From positions 124,001-188,000 of the forward strand of contig NZ_JAPEPX010000001.1 in NCBI RefSeq assembly GCF_026339935.1: a DNA stretch of 64,000 nucleotides, read 5' to 3'. The stretch comes from Streptomyces sp. NBC_01551 (lineage in GTDB: Bacteria > Actinomycetota > Actinomycetes > Streptomycetales > Streptomycetaceae). Below, in pieces: positions 6,655-14,975 of this stretch. How positions within the stretch are numbered: the first letter of the stretch is position 1; every line of letters begins with the position of its first letter. Position numbers and translations under genes: made by a program. The notes beneath the pieces are model-generated. The model worked only from the letters and a program-made list of their open reading frames with translations, had not been told where the DNA came from and did no database searches.

Positions 6655-9105
6655 GTGACCGGTCATGGCTTTGCGTTCTGCGGGGCTGAGCTTGCCGCTG
6701 TCTACGTGGTCGCCGACCAGGGCAGGGAACTCCATCTGGCCGAGCTGACCGGAAACCGCGGCGTCCTGTACGGGCTGCCCGCGATCCTCGCCGTGGCCGG
6801 CCATTCGCCCGCCGCCAACGCCTACCGCTCCGGCCGCCCGCTGTGGCTGACTCCCCAGGAACTCGCCACCTTCATCGAGGACGATCCCCACCACTTCCCC
6901 ACCCGGGTCCGGGACGGCGATCCCGACCCGCCGGCCAGGATCTCGCTGGGCGCGCTGCCGCTGGGGCACCGCGACCAGGAGCTGGGGTGCCTGATCGTCG
7001 CCGGGCAGGCCGGGGACGGCTTCAGCGCCGACGACCGCAGCCTCCTGGAGCTCTACGCCGACCAGGTGGCCGCCGGACTCGAATCGGTCGCCGCTCGCTG
7101 GGCCGGACACAAGGCCCCGGCGCCGCAGGCACATCTGGGTCAGTCCCTGGTGCCTGATCACGGCGGCGCGTTCATCGTGGAACTGAGCACCGGCCGCATG
7201 GAGGCCCACGCGCACGTGCTGGAGCTGCTCGGCCTGCCCCCCGAGCAGTTCGACGGGCAGGTGGAGACCCTGCTCGCGTGCGCCGTCCCCGACGACATGC
7301 CCGCGCTGATGGCGATCGTGGAGCCGGACCGGCTGGCCGCCGCCGGGCAGCAGCTGGCGTTCCGTATCCGCCGCCCCAACGGCGAGCTGCGCTGGCTGGG
7401 GCTGCGCTGCCGCGTGGAGGTGGACTCCGACGGCAGGCCGCGGCGCGTCCTGGGCGTGGTGGCCGATGCCACCTATCTGCGCCCCAGCGCCGACGAAGTC
7501 TCCCTCGTGCAGCGGCTGTCGGCCACGCTGGCGGGAGCCGCGACCATCCGGGAGGTCAGCAGGCTGGCGGTCGCCGCCCTGCGGGAGCCGCTCGGCGCCT
7601 CCCGGGTCGCGGTCGGCGAACTGGAGCCCGAGCGGCTCATCGTCACCGCCCTCGACCCTCCGGAACCCGATGCCTGGCCCGAGGTGTGGCGCTCGGAATG
7701 GCGGTCCGAGTGGCCCGACGCCCCGCTGGCCGACCTCCCCACCCTGCAGAGCGCCCTGCGCGGGGGGCACATGAGCCTGTGGCCGCCGGGCGCGGACCTC
7801 GAACCCGGTCTGCTGGGCGTGGGGCCCGGCGGTCTCGCCGTGCTGCCGCTGCCCGCCGACGGCCGGATGGTCGGGGTGTGCCTGGTGGGGTGGGACACGG
7901 AGCACCGGTTCGGACCCGAGGAGCGGTCGCTCCTGACCGCGACCGCGGGGCTGGTGGGGCAGGCGCTGGTGCGCGCCCACGCCCTGGACGCGGGCCACGA
8001 ACTCGCCACCATGCTCCAGCGCAGTCTGCTGCCCCGCAAGCTCCCGGAGCTGCCGGGCGGGGTCGCCGTGGCCCGCTACCTTCCGGCGACGGCCGGGCTG
8101 GAGGTGGGCGGCGACTGGTACGACGTCATCCCTCTCCGTGACGGTCATGTGGCGTTCGTCATCGGGGACGTCCAGGGGCACAGCGCGGGGGCCGCCACCA
8201 TCATGGGCCAGATGCGCACGGCGGTCAGGGCCTATGCGGTGGAGGGCCACCCGCCCGATGTGGTGGTCGCGCGGGCCAACCGTCTGCTCGTCGGCATGGA
8301 GACCGACCTGTTCGCCACCTGCGGGTACGTGGACCTGGACATGGAGGAGGGCATCGCCCGGGTCGTCCGGGCCGGCCATCTGCCGCCGGTCCTGCGCCAC
8401 CCCGACGGCGTCGCCGAGGAGATGGTGGTCGAGGGCGGGCCCCCGCTGGGCGTGCTCGCGGAAGCCGAGTTCCCGATGACCGAGGTGGGGCTGGTCCCCG
8501 GCACCGTGCTCGTCCTGCTGACGGACGGCCTGGTCGAGTCCGCGAGGCTGCCGATGGAGGAGGGCATGCGGCGGGTGTGCGGCGTGCTCGCGGCGGCCAA
8601 CCCGGTCGATGCCGGAGGCGTCGCCGACGAGTTGGTCGTCAGCGGGGGCCGTCGCGACGACGACGTGGCCTTGCTGCTGCTGCGCTACGACGGTACGGGG
8701 GGCCGGCCGATGCGGAGCCACTGGACGGTGTGGCGGCTGCCCAACGCGGTCCTGCACGCGCGCCGCTTCACCGCCCGCACCCTGCGGTCCTGGGGGGTGG
8801 AGGAGGAACTCGACGCGGCGCTGCTGGTGGTGTCCGAGCTGGTCACCAACGCCATCGCGCACACGCAGGGCGAAGTGGGCATGGACTTGACCCTGTCGGC
8901 GGACCGGCTGCGGATCGCGGTGAACGACGCGTCACCGCGCAGCCCCGTCAAACCGGTATGGGTGAGCTGGGAGTCGACCGGCGGCCGCGGGCTGCTCATC
9001 GTCGATGCGACGACGACGGCCTGGGGCTCGGTACCGCTCAGCGGCGGCAAACAGGTGTGGGCGGAGATCCCCCTGGCACCGTCGGGCGACCGGCCCCCGC
9101 AGTGA
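6655..9105 (+). CDS. GAF-PAS-GAF-PP2C-HATPase multidomain regulator
   Basis: An 816-residue cytoplasmic sensor. In order: a GAF-like domain (about 1-145), a PAS-like domain (about 170-270, with RIRRPNGELRWLGLRCRVEVD), a second GAF (about 285-450), a SpoIIE/PP2C phosphatase (about 453-680; GGDWYDVI, GDVQGHSAGAA, LLTDGLVESAR, DDDVALLLL) and a C-terminal HATPase_c anti-sigma-kinase-like domain (about 685-810; SELVTNAIAHT, GGRGLLIVDATTT). Such proteins combine phosphatase and RsbW-like kinase ends of a partner-switching pathway. The chosen GTG start follows GGAGGTGA by 11 bases; an ATG 51 bases upstream lacks a ribosome-binding site. No separate antagonist gene is adjacent. Confidence 0.88.
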   Translation: MTGHGFAFCGAELAAVYVVADQGRELHLAELTGNRGVLYGLPAILAVAGHSPAANAYRSGRPLWLTPQELATFIEDDPHHFPTRVRDGDPDPPARISLGALPLGHRDQELGCLIVAGQAGDGFSADDRSLLELYADQVAAGLESVAARWAGHKAPAPQAHLGQSLVPDHGGAFIVELSTGRMEAHAHVLELLGLPPEQFDGQVETLLACAVPDDMPALMAIVEPDRLAAAGQQLAFRIRRPNGELRWLGLRCRVEVDSDGRPRRVLGVVADATYLRPSADEVSLVQRLSATLAGAATIREVSRLAVAALREPLGASRVAVGELEPERLIVTALDPPEPDAWPEVWRSEWRSEWPDAPLADLPTLQSALRGGHMSLWPPGADLEPGLLGVGPGGLAVLPLPADGRMVGVCLVGWDTEHRFGPEERSLLTATAGLVGQALVRAHALDAGHELATMLQRSLLPRKLPELPGGVAVARYLPATAGLEVGGDWYDVIPLRDGHVAFVIGDVQGHSAGAATIMGQMRTAVRAYAVEGHPPDVVVARANRLLVGMETDLFATCGYVDLDMEEGIARVVRAGHLPPVLRHPDGVAEEMVVEGGPPLGVLAEAEFPMTEVGLVPGTVLVLLTDGLVESARLPMEEGMRRVCGVLAAANPVDAGGVADELVVSGGRRDDDVALLLLRYDGTGGRPMRSHWTVWRLPNAVLHARRFTARTLRSWGVEEELDAALLVVSELVTNAIAHTQGEVGMDLTLSADRLRIAVNDASPRSPVKPVWVSWESTGGRGLLIVDATTTAWGSVPLSGGKQVWAEIPLAPSGDRPPQ

Positions 9106-9202
9106 GCCGTGTCCGCCACCACCGATGAGTTTCGCGGCGTCCGGCGGTCTGTCTCCTCGTAAGCCCGAAGAACCGAGCAGCCGCCCCGGAAGGGTGAGGA
9201 AA

Positions 9203-9595
9203 ATGAAGTACATGATCCAGCTGAACGTCCCGGCAGCCGAGTGGGACGACGTCATGTCGTCGTACTCGAAGGACGACATGGCAGCCATGTTCGCCCACAT
9301 GGGCGCCCTCAACAACGACCTGACTTCCGCCGGGGAATGGGTGGAGGGGCGGGGCCTCGGTGGGCCCTCGCTGGTCAAGACGGTGCGGGCCGGAAACGAC
9401 GGGCGGCCTCAGGTCACCGACGGGCCGGCCCAGGCGGGACCCATCCTGGCCGGGTACTGGGTGGTCGACGTCACGAGCGAGGAGCGGGCCCTGGAGATCG
9501 CCGCACGGGCGTCGGCCTGCCCCGGACCCGGCGGGAAGCCCGGCAGCGAACCGGTCGAAGTGCACCTGATCCCCGAGGACCCGACAGAGGCCTGA
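9203..9595 (+). CDS. YCII/DGPF-related protein
   Basis: A 130-residue protein starting MKYMIQLNVPAAEWDDVMSSY. The opening strand, the central VTDGPAQAGPILAGYWVVDV and the closing EVHLIPE match the YCII-related (DGPF) family, a ferredoxin-like fold with no established activity. These proteins usually sit beside ECF sigma factors with long C-terminal extensions. One such sigma factor lies 1 kb away on the opposite strand with its own, more canonical DGPF partner, so this may be a second copy. The canonical DGPF motif is DGPA here. The start has a GTGAGGA site 3-4 bases upstream. Confidence 0.75.
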   Translation: MKYMIQLNVPAAEWDDVMSSYSKDDMAAMFAHMGALNNDLTSAGEWVEGRGLGGPSLVKTVRAGNDGRPQVTDGPAQAGPILAGYWVVDVTSEERALEIAARASACPGPGGKPGSEPVEVHLIPEDPTEA

Positions 9596-9618
9596 GCCGG
9601 CCGCCGGTCACGCCCTGC

Positions 9619-10518
9619 TCAGGTAGCCGCCCGGCCGTCGACCGGGATGCCCAGTCGGTCGGCCAGGGCGGTGAGGGTCGGCCCCAGGGGGAGCGCGACC
9701 CGGGTGAGGGCGTGCTGGTCGCCGCGGGTCGGGTCGTGGTTGACGATCAGCACGGGCTTGCCGGCCCGGGCCGCCTCGCGGACGAACCGCAGCCCGGACA
9801 TCACCGTCAGTGAAGAGCCCAGGACCAGGAGCGAGGCCGCCTCACCGACCAGGTCGCGGCAGTGCTCGACCCGCTGCGCCGGAACGGATTCGCCGAAGAA
9901 CACCACGTCCGGCTTGAGGACGCCGCCGCACCGCGCGCACGGCACCACGCGGAAGTCCCCGACCTGCCCGTCGGTGAGGTCGGCGTCACCGTCCGGGTTC
10001 AGTCCGGCGGCGACCGGCTCGAACCCGGCGTTGGCCTCCTCCAGCCGCCGAGCGAGGTCGCGGCGCGGGCAGAAGGCGCCGCAGGAAAGGCAGACGACCC
10101 GCGCCAGGCTGCCGTGGAGTTCCACCACGCCCTCGCTGCCGGCGGCCTGGTGCAGGCCGTCGACGTTCTGGGTGATCACCCCCGAGAGCAGGCCGTGCCG
10201 CCCGAACGCCGCCACGGCCCGGTGCCCGGCGTTCGGCCGGGCCCGGCCGAACGTGCGCCAGCCCAGGTGGCTGCGCGCCCAGTACCGGCGCCGCGCCTGG
10301 GCGTCGGCGGTGAATTCCTGGTAGGTCATCGGGGTGTGTCGGCGCAGGCTCCCGCCCTTGCCCCGGTAGTCGGGGATGCCCGACTCCGTGGACATGCCGG
10401 CCCCGCTGAGCACCAGCACACCGCCGCCGCGCAGCGCGTCGGCGACCGGCTCCGGATCGGCGGTGCCGGGCCGTAGGTCCCCGGTGGGCGTCCAGCTCAG
10501 AGTGGGGCGCATGCGCAT
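9619..10518 (-). CDS. Sir2-family NAD-dependent protein deacylase
   Basis: About 299 residues of sirtuin. The NAD-binding GAGMSTESGIPDYRG motif, the TQNVDGLH motif and the catalytic histidine in VELHGS are intact. Two zinc pairs are present (CLSC and CARC), followed by VVFFGESVP and LLVLGSSLTV. Sirtuins remove acyl groups from lysines and consume NAD; substrates are not predictable here. Start choice is uncertain: MRMRP gives two adjacent ATGs without a clear ribosome-binding site, and an upstream in-frame start would add 11 residues. It ends 23 bp from the convergent DGPF gene and lies downstream of the ECF sigma operon on the same strand. Confidence 0.93.
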   Translation of the reverse strand: MRMRPTLSWTPTGDLRPGTADPEPVADALRGGGVLVLSGAGMSTESGIPDYRGKGGSLRRHTPMTYQEFTADAQARRRYWARSHLGWRTFGRARPNAGHRAVAAFGRHGLLSGVITQNVDGLHQAAGSEGVVELHGSLARVVCLSCGAFCPRRDLARRLEEANAGFEPVAAGLNPDGDADLTDGQVGDFRVVPCARCGGVLKPDVVFFGESVPAQRVEHCRDLVGEAASLLVLGSSLTVMSGLRFVREAARAGKPVLIVNHDPTRGDQHALTRVALPLGPTLTALADRLGIPVDGRAAT

Positions 10519-10566
10519 GCCGCCAGGGTACGCAACACGCGACGGCGCCACCGGCGGGTTCGCCGC

Positions 10567-11739
10567 TCAACCGCGCAGCCGCGCGTTGAGCCGGGCGGCC
10601 TGCCGCGTGAGGTGGTCGCGTTCGGGGATGTTGGGCGCCGATCGGGCGGCCAGGGCGTAGAGCCGTGCCGCGGTCACCGGATCACCGTCACGCTCGTGCA
10701 GGTACGCCTCGACGGCGGCGTGCCGTGGCAGGGAGGGGTCGAGCCCCGCCAGGGCGGCCAGGCCGGCCCGCGGGCCGTCGGCCTCGCCCACCGCGACGGC
10801 CCGGTTGAGGCGGGCCACCGGGCTGTCGGTGAGGCGCACCAGTTCGTCGTACCACTCGACGATCTGCACCCAGTCGGTCTCCTCGACGCTCCGGGCGTCG
10901 CCGTGGAGCGCGGCGATGGCCGCCTGGGCCTGGAATTCGCCCAGGCGGTCGCGGGCGAGGGCGGCCTGGAGCACCGCGACGCCCTCGGTGATCAGGTGGG
11001 TGTTCCACAGGCTGCGGTCCTGCTCGGCGAGCGGCACGAGCCTGCCGTCGGGGCCGGTCCGTGCCGGGCGCCGTGCGTGGTGGAGCAGCATGAGCGCCAG
11101 CAGGCCCGCGACCTCCTCGTGGTCGGTCTTGGCCGCCAGCCGGCGCGTGAGCCGGATCGCCTCGGCGGCGAGGTCGACGTCGCCGGAGTAGCCCTCGTTG
11201 AAGACCAGGTAGAGCACGCGCAGCACCGTGGCCACGTCACCGGGCTGGTCGAACCGGACGCCGGAGACGGTCCGCTTGGCCCTGCTGATGCGCTGGGCCA
11301 TGGTCGCCTCCGGCACCAGGTAGGCCCGCGCGATCTGCCGCGTGGTCAGACCGCCGACCGCGCGCAGCGTGAGTGCGACGGCTGATGCCGGTGTCAGGGA
11401 GGGGTGCGCGCACAGAAAGTAGAGCTGGAGCGTGTCGTCCACGGCCCCGCCCGGGCCGGGCACGGGCTCGGCCCGCGCCAGCTCCTCTCGCCGCCGCCGG
11501 GAAGTGTCGGCGCGGGCGGCGTCGAGGAACTTCCGCCAGGCCACCGTGACCAGCCAGCCCTTGGGGTCCCGAATGGGTCCCCCGCTCGAAGAGCTCGGGG
11601 AGGACTCCTCCGGCCACCCGCGCACGGCCTCGACCAGGGCGTCCTGCACGGCGTCCTCGGCCGCCGCGAAGTCGGCTCCGCGACGGACGAGGACACCGAT
11701 CACCGCGGGCACCAGTTCCCTGAGCAGCGACTCGTTCAC
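10567..11739 (-). CDS. ECF42-type RNA polymerase sigma factor with TPR-like extension
   Basis: A 390-residue sigma factor. Region 2 includes EDAVQDALVEAVRGWP and GWLVTVAWRKFLDAAR; region 4 includes LRAVGGLTTRQIARAYLVPEATMAQRISRAK. The C-terminal half, about residues 190-390, is the TPR-like extension typical of the ECF42 group (IAALHGDARSVEETDWVQIVEWYDEL and SPVARLNRAVAVGEADG). In that group the extension, not a classical anti-sigma factor, is known to influence activity. The GTG start overlaps the stop codon of the upstream DGPF gene (GTGA), so the two are translationally coupled, as is usual for ECF42. The regulon is unknown. Confidence 0.92.
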   Translation of the reverse strand: MNESLLRELVPAVIGVLVRRGADFAAAEDAVQDALVEAVRGWPEESSPSSSSGGPIRDPKGWLVTVAWRKFLDAARADTSRRRREELARAEPVPGPGGAVDDTLQLYFLCAHPSLTPASAVALTLRAVGGLTTRQIARAYLVPEATMAQRISRAKRTVSGVRFDQPGDVATVLRVLYLVFNEGYSGDVDLAAEAIRLTRRLAAKTDHEEVAGLLALMLLHHARRPARTGPDGRLVPLAEQDRSLWNTHLITEGVAVLQAALARDRLGEFQAQAAIAALHGDARSVEETDWVQIVEWYDELVRLTDSPVARLNRAVAVGEADGPRAGLAALAGLDPSLPRHAAVEAYLHERDGDPVTAARLYALAARSAPNIPERDHLTRQAARLNARLRG

Positions 11740-12143
11740 TCGGTGGCCGTCGGCTGCACGCCGTAGAACGGACGCACCTCGAGCCACTCGTGGATCGGCT
11801 TCCCACCCGCACCCGGAGCCGCGGACAGCTCGCCGGCCAGTTCGAGCGCGCGCTCGTAGGTCTCGACGTCGATCACCATCCAGCCGGCGATCAGGTCCTT
11901 GGTCTCCGCGAACGGGCCGTCGGTGACCGGCGGCCGCCCCTCGCCGTCGTAGCGGACGAAGGTTCCCTCCGGGGAGAGCGCCTGACTGTCGACGAACTCG
12001 CCGGTGCCCTCGAGCCGAGCGGCGAAGTCGTTCATGTACCGCACGTGGGCCGACACCTCCTCCGGCTCCCACTGGTCCATCGGCACGTCGTTGACCGATG
12101 CCGGCGCGCCCCGGTAGTGCTTGAGCAGCAGGTACTTGGCCAT
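11736..12143 (-). CDS. DGPF (YCII-related) partner protein of ECF42 sigma factor
   Basis: A 135-residue protein: MAKYLLLKHYRGAP, then SPEGTFVRYDGEGRPPVTDGPFAETKDLIAGWMVIDV, with the diagnostic DGPF motif intact, and the closing EWLEVRPFY strand. The start ATG has AAGGAGAA upstream. Its stop overlaps the sigma-factor start by one base pair step (GTGA), forming a two-gene operon. DGPF proteins are constant neighbours of ECF42 sigma factors but are not established anti-sigma factors; an enzymatic or ligand-binding role is possible. It is divergent from the phosphatase at 12394. Confidence 0.9.
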   Translation of the reverse strand: MAKYLLLKHYRGAPASVNDVPMDQWEPEEVSAHVRYMNDFAARLEGTGEFVDSQALSPEGTFVRYDGEGRPPVTDGPFAETKDLIAGWMVIDVETYERALELAGELSAAPGAGGKPIHEWLEVRPFYGVQPTATE

Positions 12144-12393
12144 CTTGTTCTCCTTGACGAGGTACGGCCCCCAGTGTGGCCGTGTTCGCTCCCGGGACGG
12201 AGCCGCGCGCGGGTTCTCGACATTCCGGCGCGAAGTTTTCCGCGGAATTCCCCGACCCGGCCCGGGATCACTCGCCCGGCTCAACGAGTAGCGCTGTGTG
12301 ACCGCCGTGGCCCACGATTCCCCGCAGTGGCGCGGGCAGTCGGCCCCGTTCGTCGGAGTGCTGTGCCCTTATTGCCCGGATACCCTTGGAAAT

Positions 12394-13485
12394 GTGATCG
12401 AGTCTGGACGGCCGCGGCTGCGTCGGCGCTACGGCCGGGGGTGGCTCGTGCGGCTGTCGCCGGTCATTCTGACCATCGTGATCGCCAGCCTGGCCTACGC
12501 CACGCCGCCGGAAATGGCCTTCAGCCGCCTCCTGCCCGCCGCGCCGGCCCTGGCCGCCGCCATGTGGCCGGTGCTCCCCACCGTCCTGCTCGGGACGGTC
12601 TGCCTCTGCCTGATGATCGGCCTGGGCCTCGTCTTCCCCGACCTGGGAACGTGGTGGACGGCCGCGGGGATCGTCGCGGTCACCGTGGCCGCCGCATACG
12701 GAAGCCACCTCCGGCTCCAGCGGGAGCGCACCCTCTTCCAGGTACGGCTCGTCGCCGACGCGGCGCAGCAGGTGGTGCTGAGCCCCATGCCGCGCCGCTT
12801 CGGGAACATCGAGATCGAGTCGCTGTACCTCGCGGCCGCGGCCGAGGCCCGCATCGGCGGGGACTTCTACGAGGTGGTCGACACCCCGTACGGAGTCAGG
12901 CTGCTCATCGGTGACGTGCGGGGCAAGGGCCTGCCGGCCGTGGGGGCGGCCGCGGCGATCGTCAACGCCTTCCGGGAAGCGGCCTACGACGAGACCGACA
13001 TGGTCAACGTCGCACGCAGGATGGACGCCAGCAGCACCCGCTACAACGCCGCCTTCCCCCCGGAGGGGCCGATGGAGCGCTTCGCCACCGCCCTTCTCGT
13101 CGAGATCCCGCACGTGGGCAGACACATCGGCATCCTCAACTGCGGACACCCCCCGCCGCTGCTCCTGAGCCGCGGGAACCTCCGTGTCCTCGACCCCGAC
13201 ACCCCCTCGCCACTGCTCAGCCTCGCGGAGCTGATCGGCGATCACTACAACATCGACACCTTCGACTTCACCCCCGGCGACCTGCTGCTCCTCTACACCG
13301 ACGGGATCGCCGAGGCCCGCGCCCGCGACGGCGAGTTCTTCCCGCTGACGGCCTGGATGCGCCGGCAGCCCCCGACGCCGCCCGGCGAACTGCTCACGGC
13401 CCTCCACCGCGACCTCGTCCACTACAGCAGGGGACGCCTCGACGACGACGTCGCCGCCCTCGCCGTACGCCTGCGCGAGCCCTGA
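12394..13485 (+). CDS. Membrane-anchored SpoIIE-type PP2C phosphatase
   Basis: About 363 residues if translation begins at the GTG giving (M)IESGRPRLRRRYGRGW, which has a TTGGAA site upstream; a longer GTG start 96 bases earlier is open but less typical. Three to four membrane segments cover residues 20-105 (LSPVILTIVIASLAYA, LPTVLLGTVCLCLMIGLGLV). The catalytic part starts near residue 125 and shows RIGGDFYEVV, IGDVRGKGLPAVGAAA, LLLLYTDGIAEARARD and LDDDVAALAV. It is close in architecture to the protein at 5408-6568, so the two may be paralogues. The substrate is unknown. Confidence 0.87.
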   Translation: MIESGRPRLRRRYGRGWLVRLSPVILTIVIASLAYATPPEMAFSRLLPAAPALAAAMWPVLPTVLLGTVCLCLMIGLGLVFPDLGTWWTAAGIVAVTVAAAYGSHLRLQRERTLFQVRLVADAAQQVVLSPMPRRFGNIEIESLYLAAAAEARIGGDFYEVVDTPYGVRLLIGDVRGKGLPAVGAAAAIVNAFREAAYDETDMVNVARRMDASSTRYNAAFPPEGPMERFATALLVEIPHVGRHIGILNCGHPPPLLLSRGNLRVLDPDTPSPLLSLAELIGDHYNIDTFDFTPGDLLLLYTDGIAEARARDGEFFPLTAWMRRQPPTPPGELLTALHRDLVHYSRGRLDDDVAALAVRLREP

Positions 13486-13882
13486 GGCACGGAGTCCCGG
13501 CGAGCGGCCCGCGCCACTCGACCTCGATGGCGCACGAATTTCAGCCAAACCCGACCAGAATGATCGTTTCCTTTGCGCAATCCTGCTCTGATCGTGGCCG
13601 AAGACAACCGTACGAGGTTGTGGATCGGTCACGGTGGGAAGGGTTGGTGCGCCAAATGGCGGGAACTCATCGATGTCCGCCCCCGTCGTGGATCGTCACA
13701 CTCCGGCACCGAGCCGGTCGGCCCGACCATCGTCGAATGTGCAGCGCGTTCACGTCCTTGCATGACGCAGCGAGTCTCCGACAGCCCGTTCACGCCCTTG
13801 AACTGGAGTTTCCTTCGAACGGCAGCCCGCTCGCGTGTGTGGTCCGCACACCGATGTGCGCCGAAAGGGAGGTAGGGATCCC
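13486..13882. other. Intergenic leader upstream of terpene synthase
   Basis: About 400 bases with lower GC than the flanking genes and no convincing reading frame. Close to the terpene synthase start there is an imperfect dyad, GTGTG at 13835 and CACAC ending at 13851, followed by the GGGAGG ribosome-binding site. It may contain a long 5' leader or a regulated promoter for the terpene gene. No clear -35/-10 pair could be assigned. Confidence 0.35.
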
Positions 13883-14965
13883 ATGAGAGTGCAGGACATC
13901 GAACTTCCCATACTGCGGATGCCATGCCCGGTGCGGCTGAATCCGTACCTGTCGGTCCTGCGCGAGGAGAGCGAGACGTGGGCGCGCGAGACGGGCATGC
14001 TGGCCGGCGACGAAACCCGGTCGGCCCGGCCGATCTGGACCCGGTCCCAGTTCCACGCGATGGCTGTCGACCAGCTGACCGCATGGACCCTTCCCGACGC
14101 CTCGCTCGTCGGCCTCCGGCTCAATCACCGGTTCAACCTCTGGGCCCTGGCCTGGGACGACTACTTCGCCTCCGCCTTCAAGCAGACGGGCGACCTGGCG
14201 GGCGCGCGGGCCTTCACCGCCCGTCTCCACGCCTTCCTGCCTCCGGAGCCGGGCACGCGGCTGCCGGAGCCGGCCAACGCGGTCGAGCAGGGAATGGCCG
14301 ACCTCCAGCAACGCCTGTTCCCGCCGAGGCTCGCGCACTGGCGGCGGGGGCTCAACCGGGCGCTGGGACGTTACATCGACGCCGGAGTCCAGGAACTGGT
14401 CAACAGCCGCGCCGGCCGCGTCCCCGACCTCATCGAGTACGCCCAGTTCCGCCGGGAGAGCTTCGCCGCGTACACCGCCCCCTACTCCGTCGAACTCGCC
14501 ACCGGCGCACGGATCCCCGAGCGGATCCGGCACAGCCGGACCGTCTGCGCCCTCCTCGACGCCTTCATGGACTACATGGGGCTGGCGAACGACATCGCCT
14601 CCTACCAGCGGGAGGTTCACGACGAGTACGACGTCAACAACCTCGTCGTCGTCCTGGAGACGTCCCTGGGCATCACCGTCCAGGAGGCGATGCGCGCCGC
14701 CGCTGATCTGGTCACCGCCCGGCTGCGCCACTTCGAGCACCTCATACAGAGCGAGCTGCCCCCGCTCGTCCAGCGGGCCGGACTGGACCAGGGCGAACGG
14801 ATCGAGCTGGAGGCCTGGCTCCGAGGTGCCTGGAGTTTCCTGTCCGGGCTCCACGCCTGGTACACGGGGGCACCCCGCTACGCCCCCGAGAGCGGCGCCG
14901 TCCCGGAGCAACGGCGGGCGGGCGCCACGGCGCCCGCCCGCGAGCGGTATCACTCGGCGTCGTAG
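13883..14965 (+). CDS. Class I terpene synthase
   Basis: A 360-residue bacterial terpene cyclase of the pentalenene/geosmin-type fold. The aspartate-rich motif is reduced to WDDYF (D92, D93). The NSE triad is intact as NDIASYQRE (N236, S240, E244), the pyrophosphate-sensor Arg lies near R190 in EYAQFRRES, and the C-terminal RY pair is at 332-333. These bind the Mg-diphosphate of an isoprenyl diphosphate, probably farnesyl diphosphate. The product cannot be predicted. The ATG has GGGAGG upstream. The gene is convergent with, and 10 bp from, a P450 belonging to a conservon, so the P450 may modify the terpene or respond to the same signal. Confidence 0.9.
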   Translation: MRVQDIELPILRMPCPVRLNPYLSVLREESETWARETGMLAGDETRSARPIWTRSQFHAMAVDQLTAWTLPDASLVGLRLNHRFNLWALAWDDYFASAFKQTGDLAGARAFTARLHAFLPPEPGTRLPEPANAVEQGMADLQQRLFPPRLAHWRRGLNRALGRYIDAGVQELVNSRAGRVPDLIEYAQFRRESFAAYTAPYSVELATGARIPERIRHSRTVCALLDAFMDYMGLANDIASYQREVHDEYDVNNLVVVLETSLGITVQEAMRAAADLVTARLRHFEHLIQSELPPLVQRAGLDQGERIELEAWLRGAWSFLSGLHAWYTGAPRYAPESGAVPEQRRAGATAPARERYHSAS

Positions 14966-14975
14966 GACGCCGGGC

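Noticed and set aside
13527..13886. Possible small plus-strand gene before the terpene synthase
   Set aside because: No ribosome-binding site, several overlapping frames of similar length, atypical composition and overlap with the terpene synthase start.
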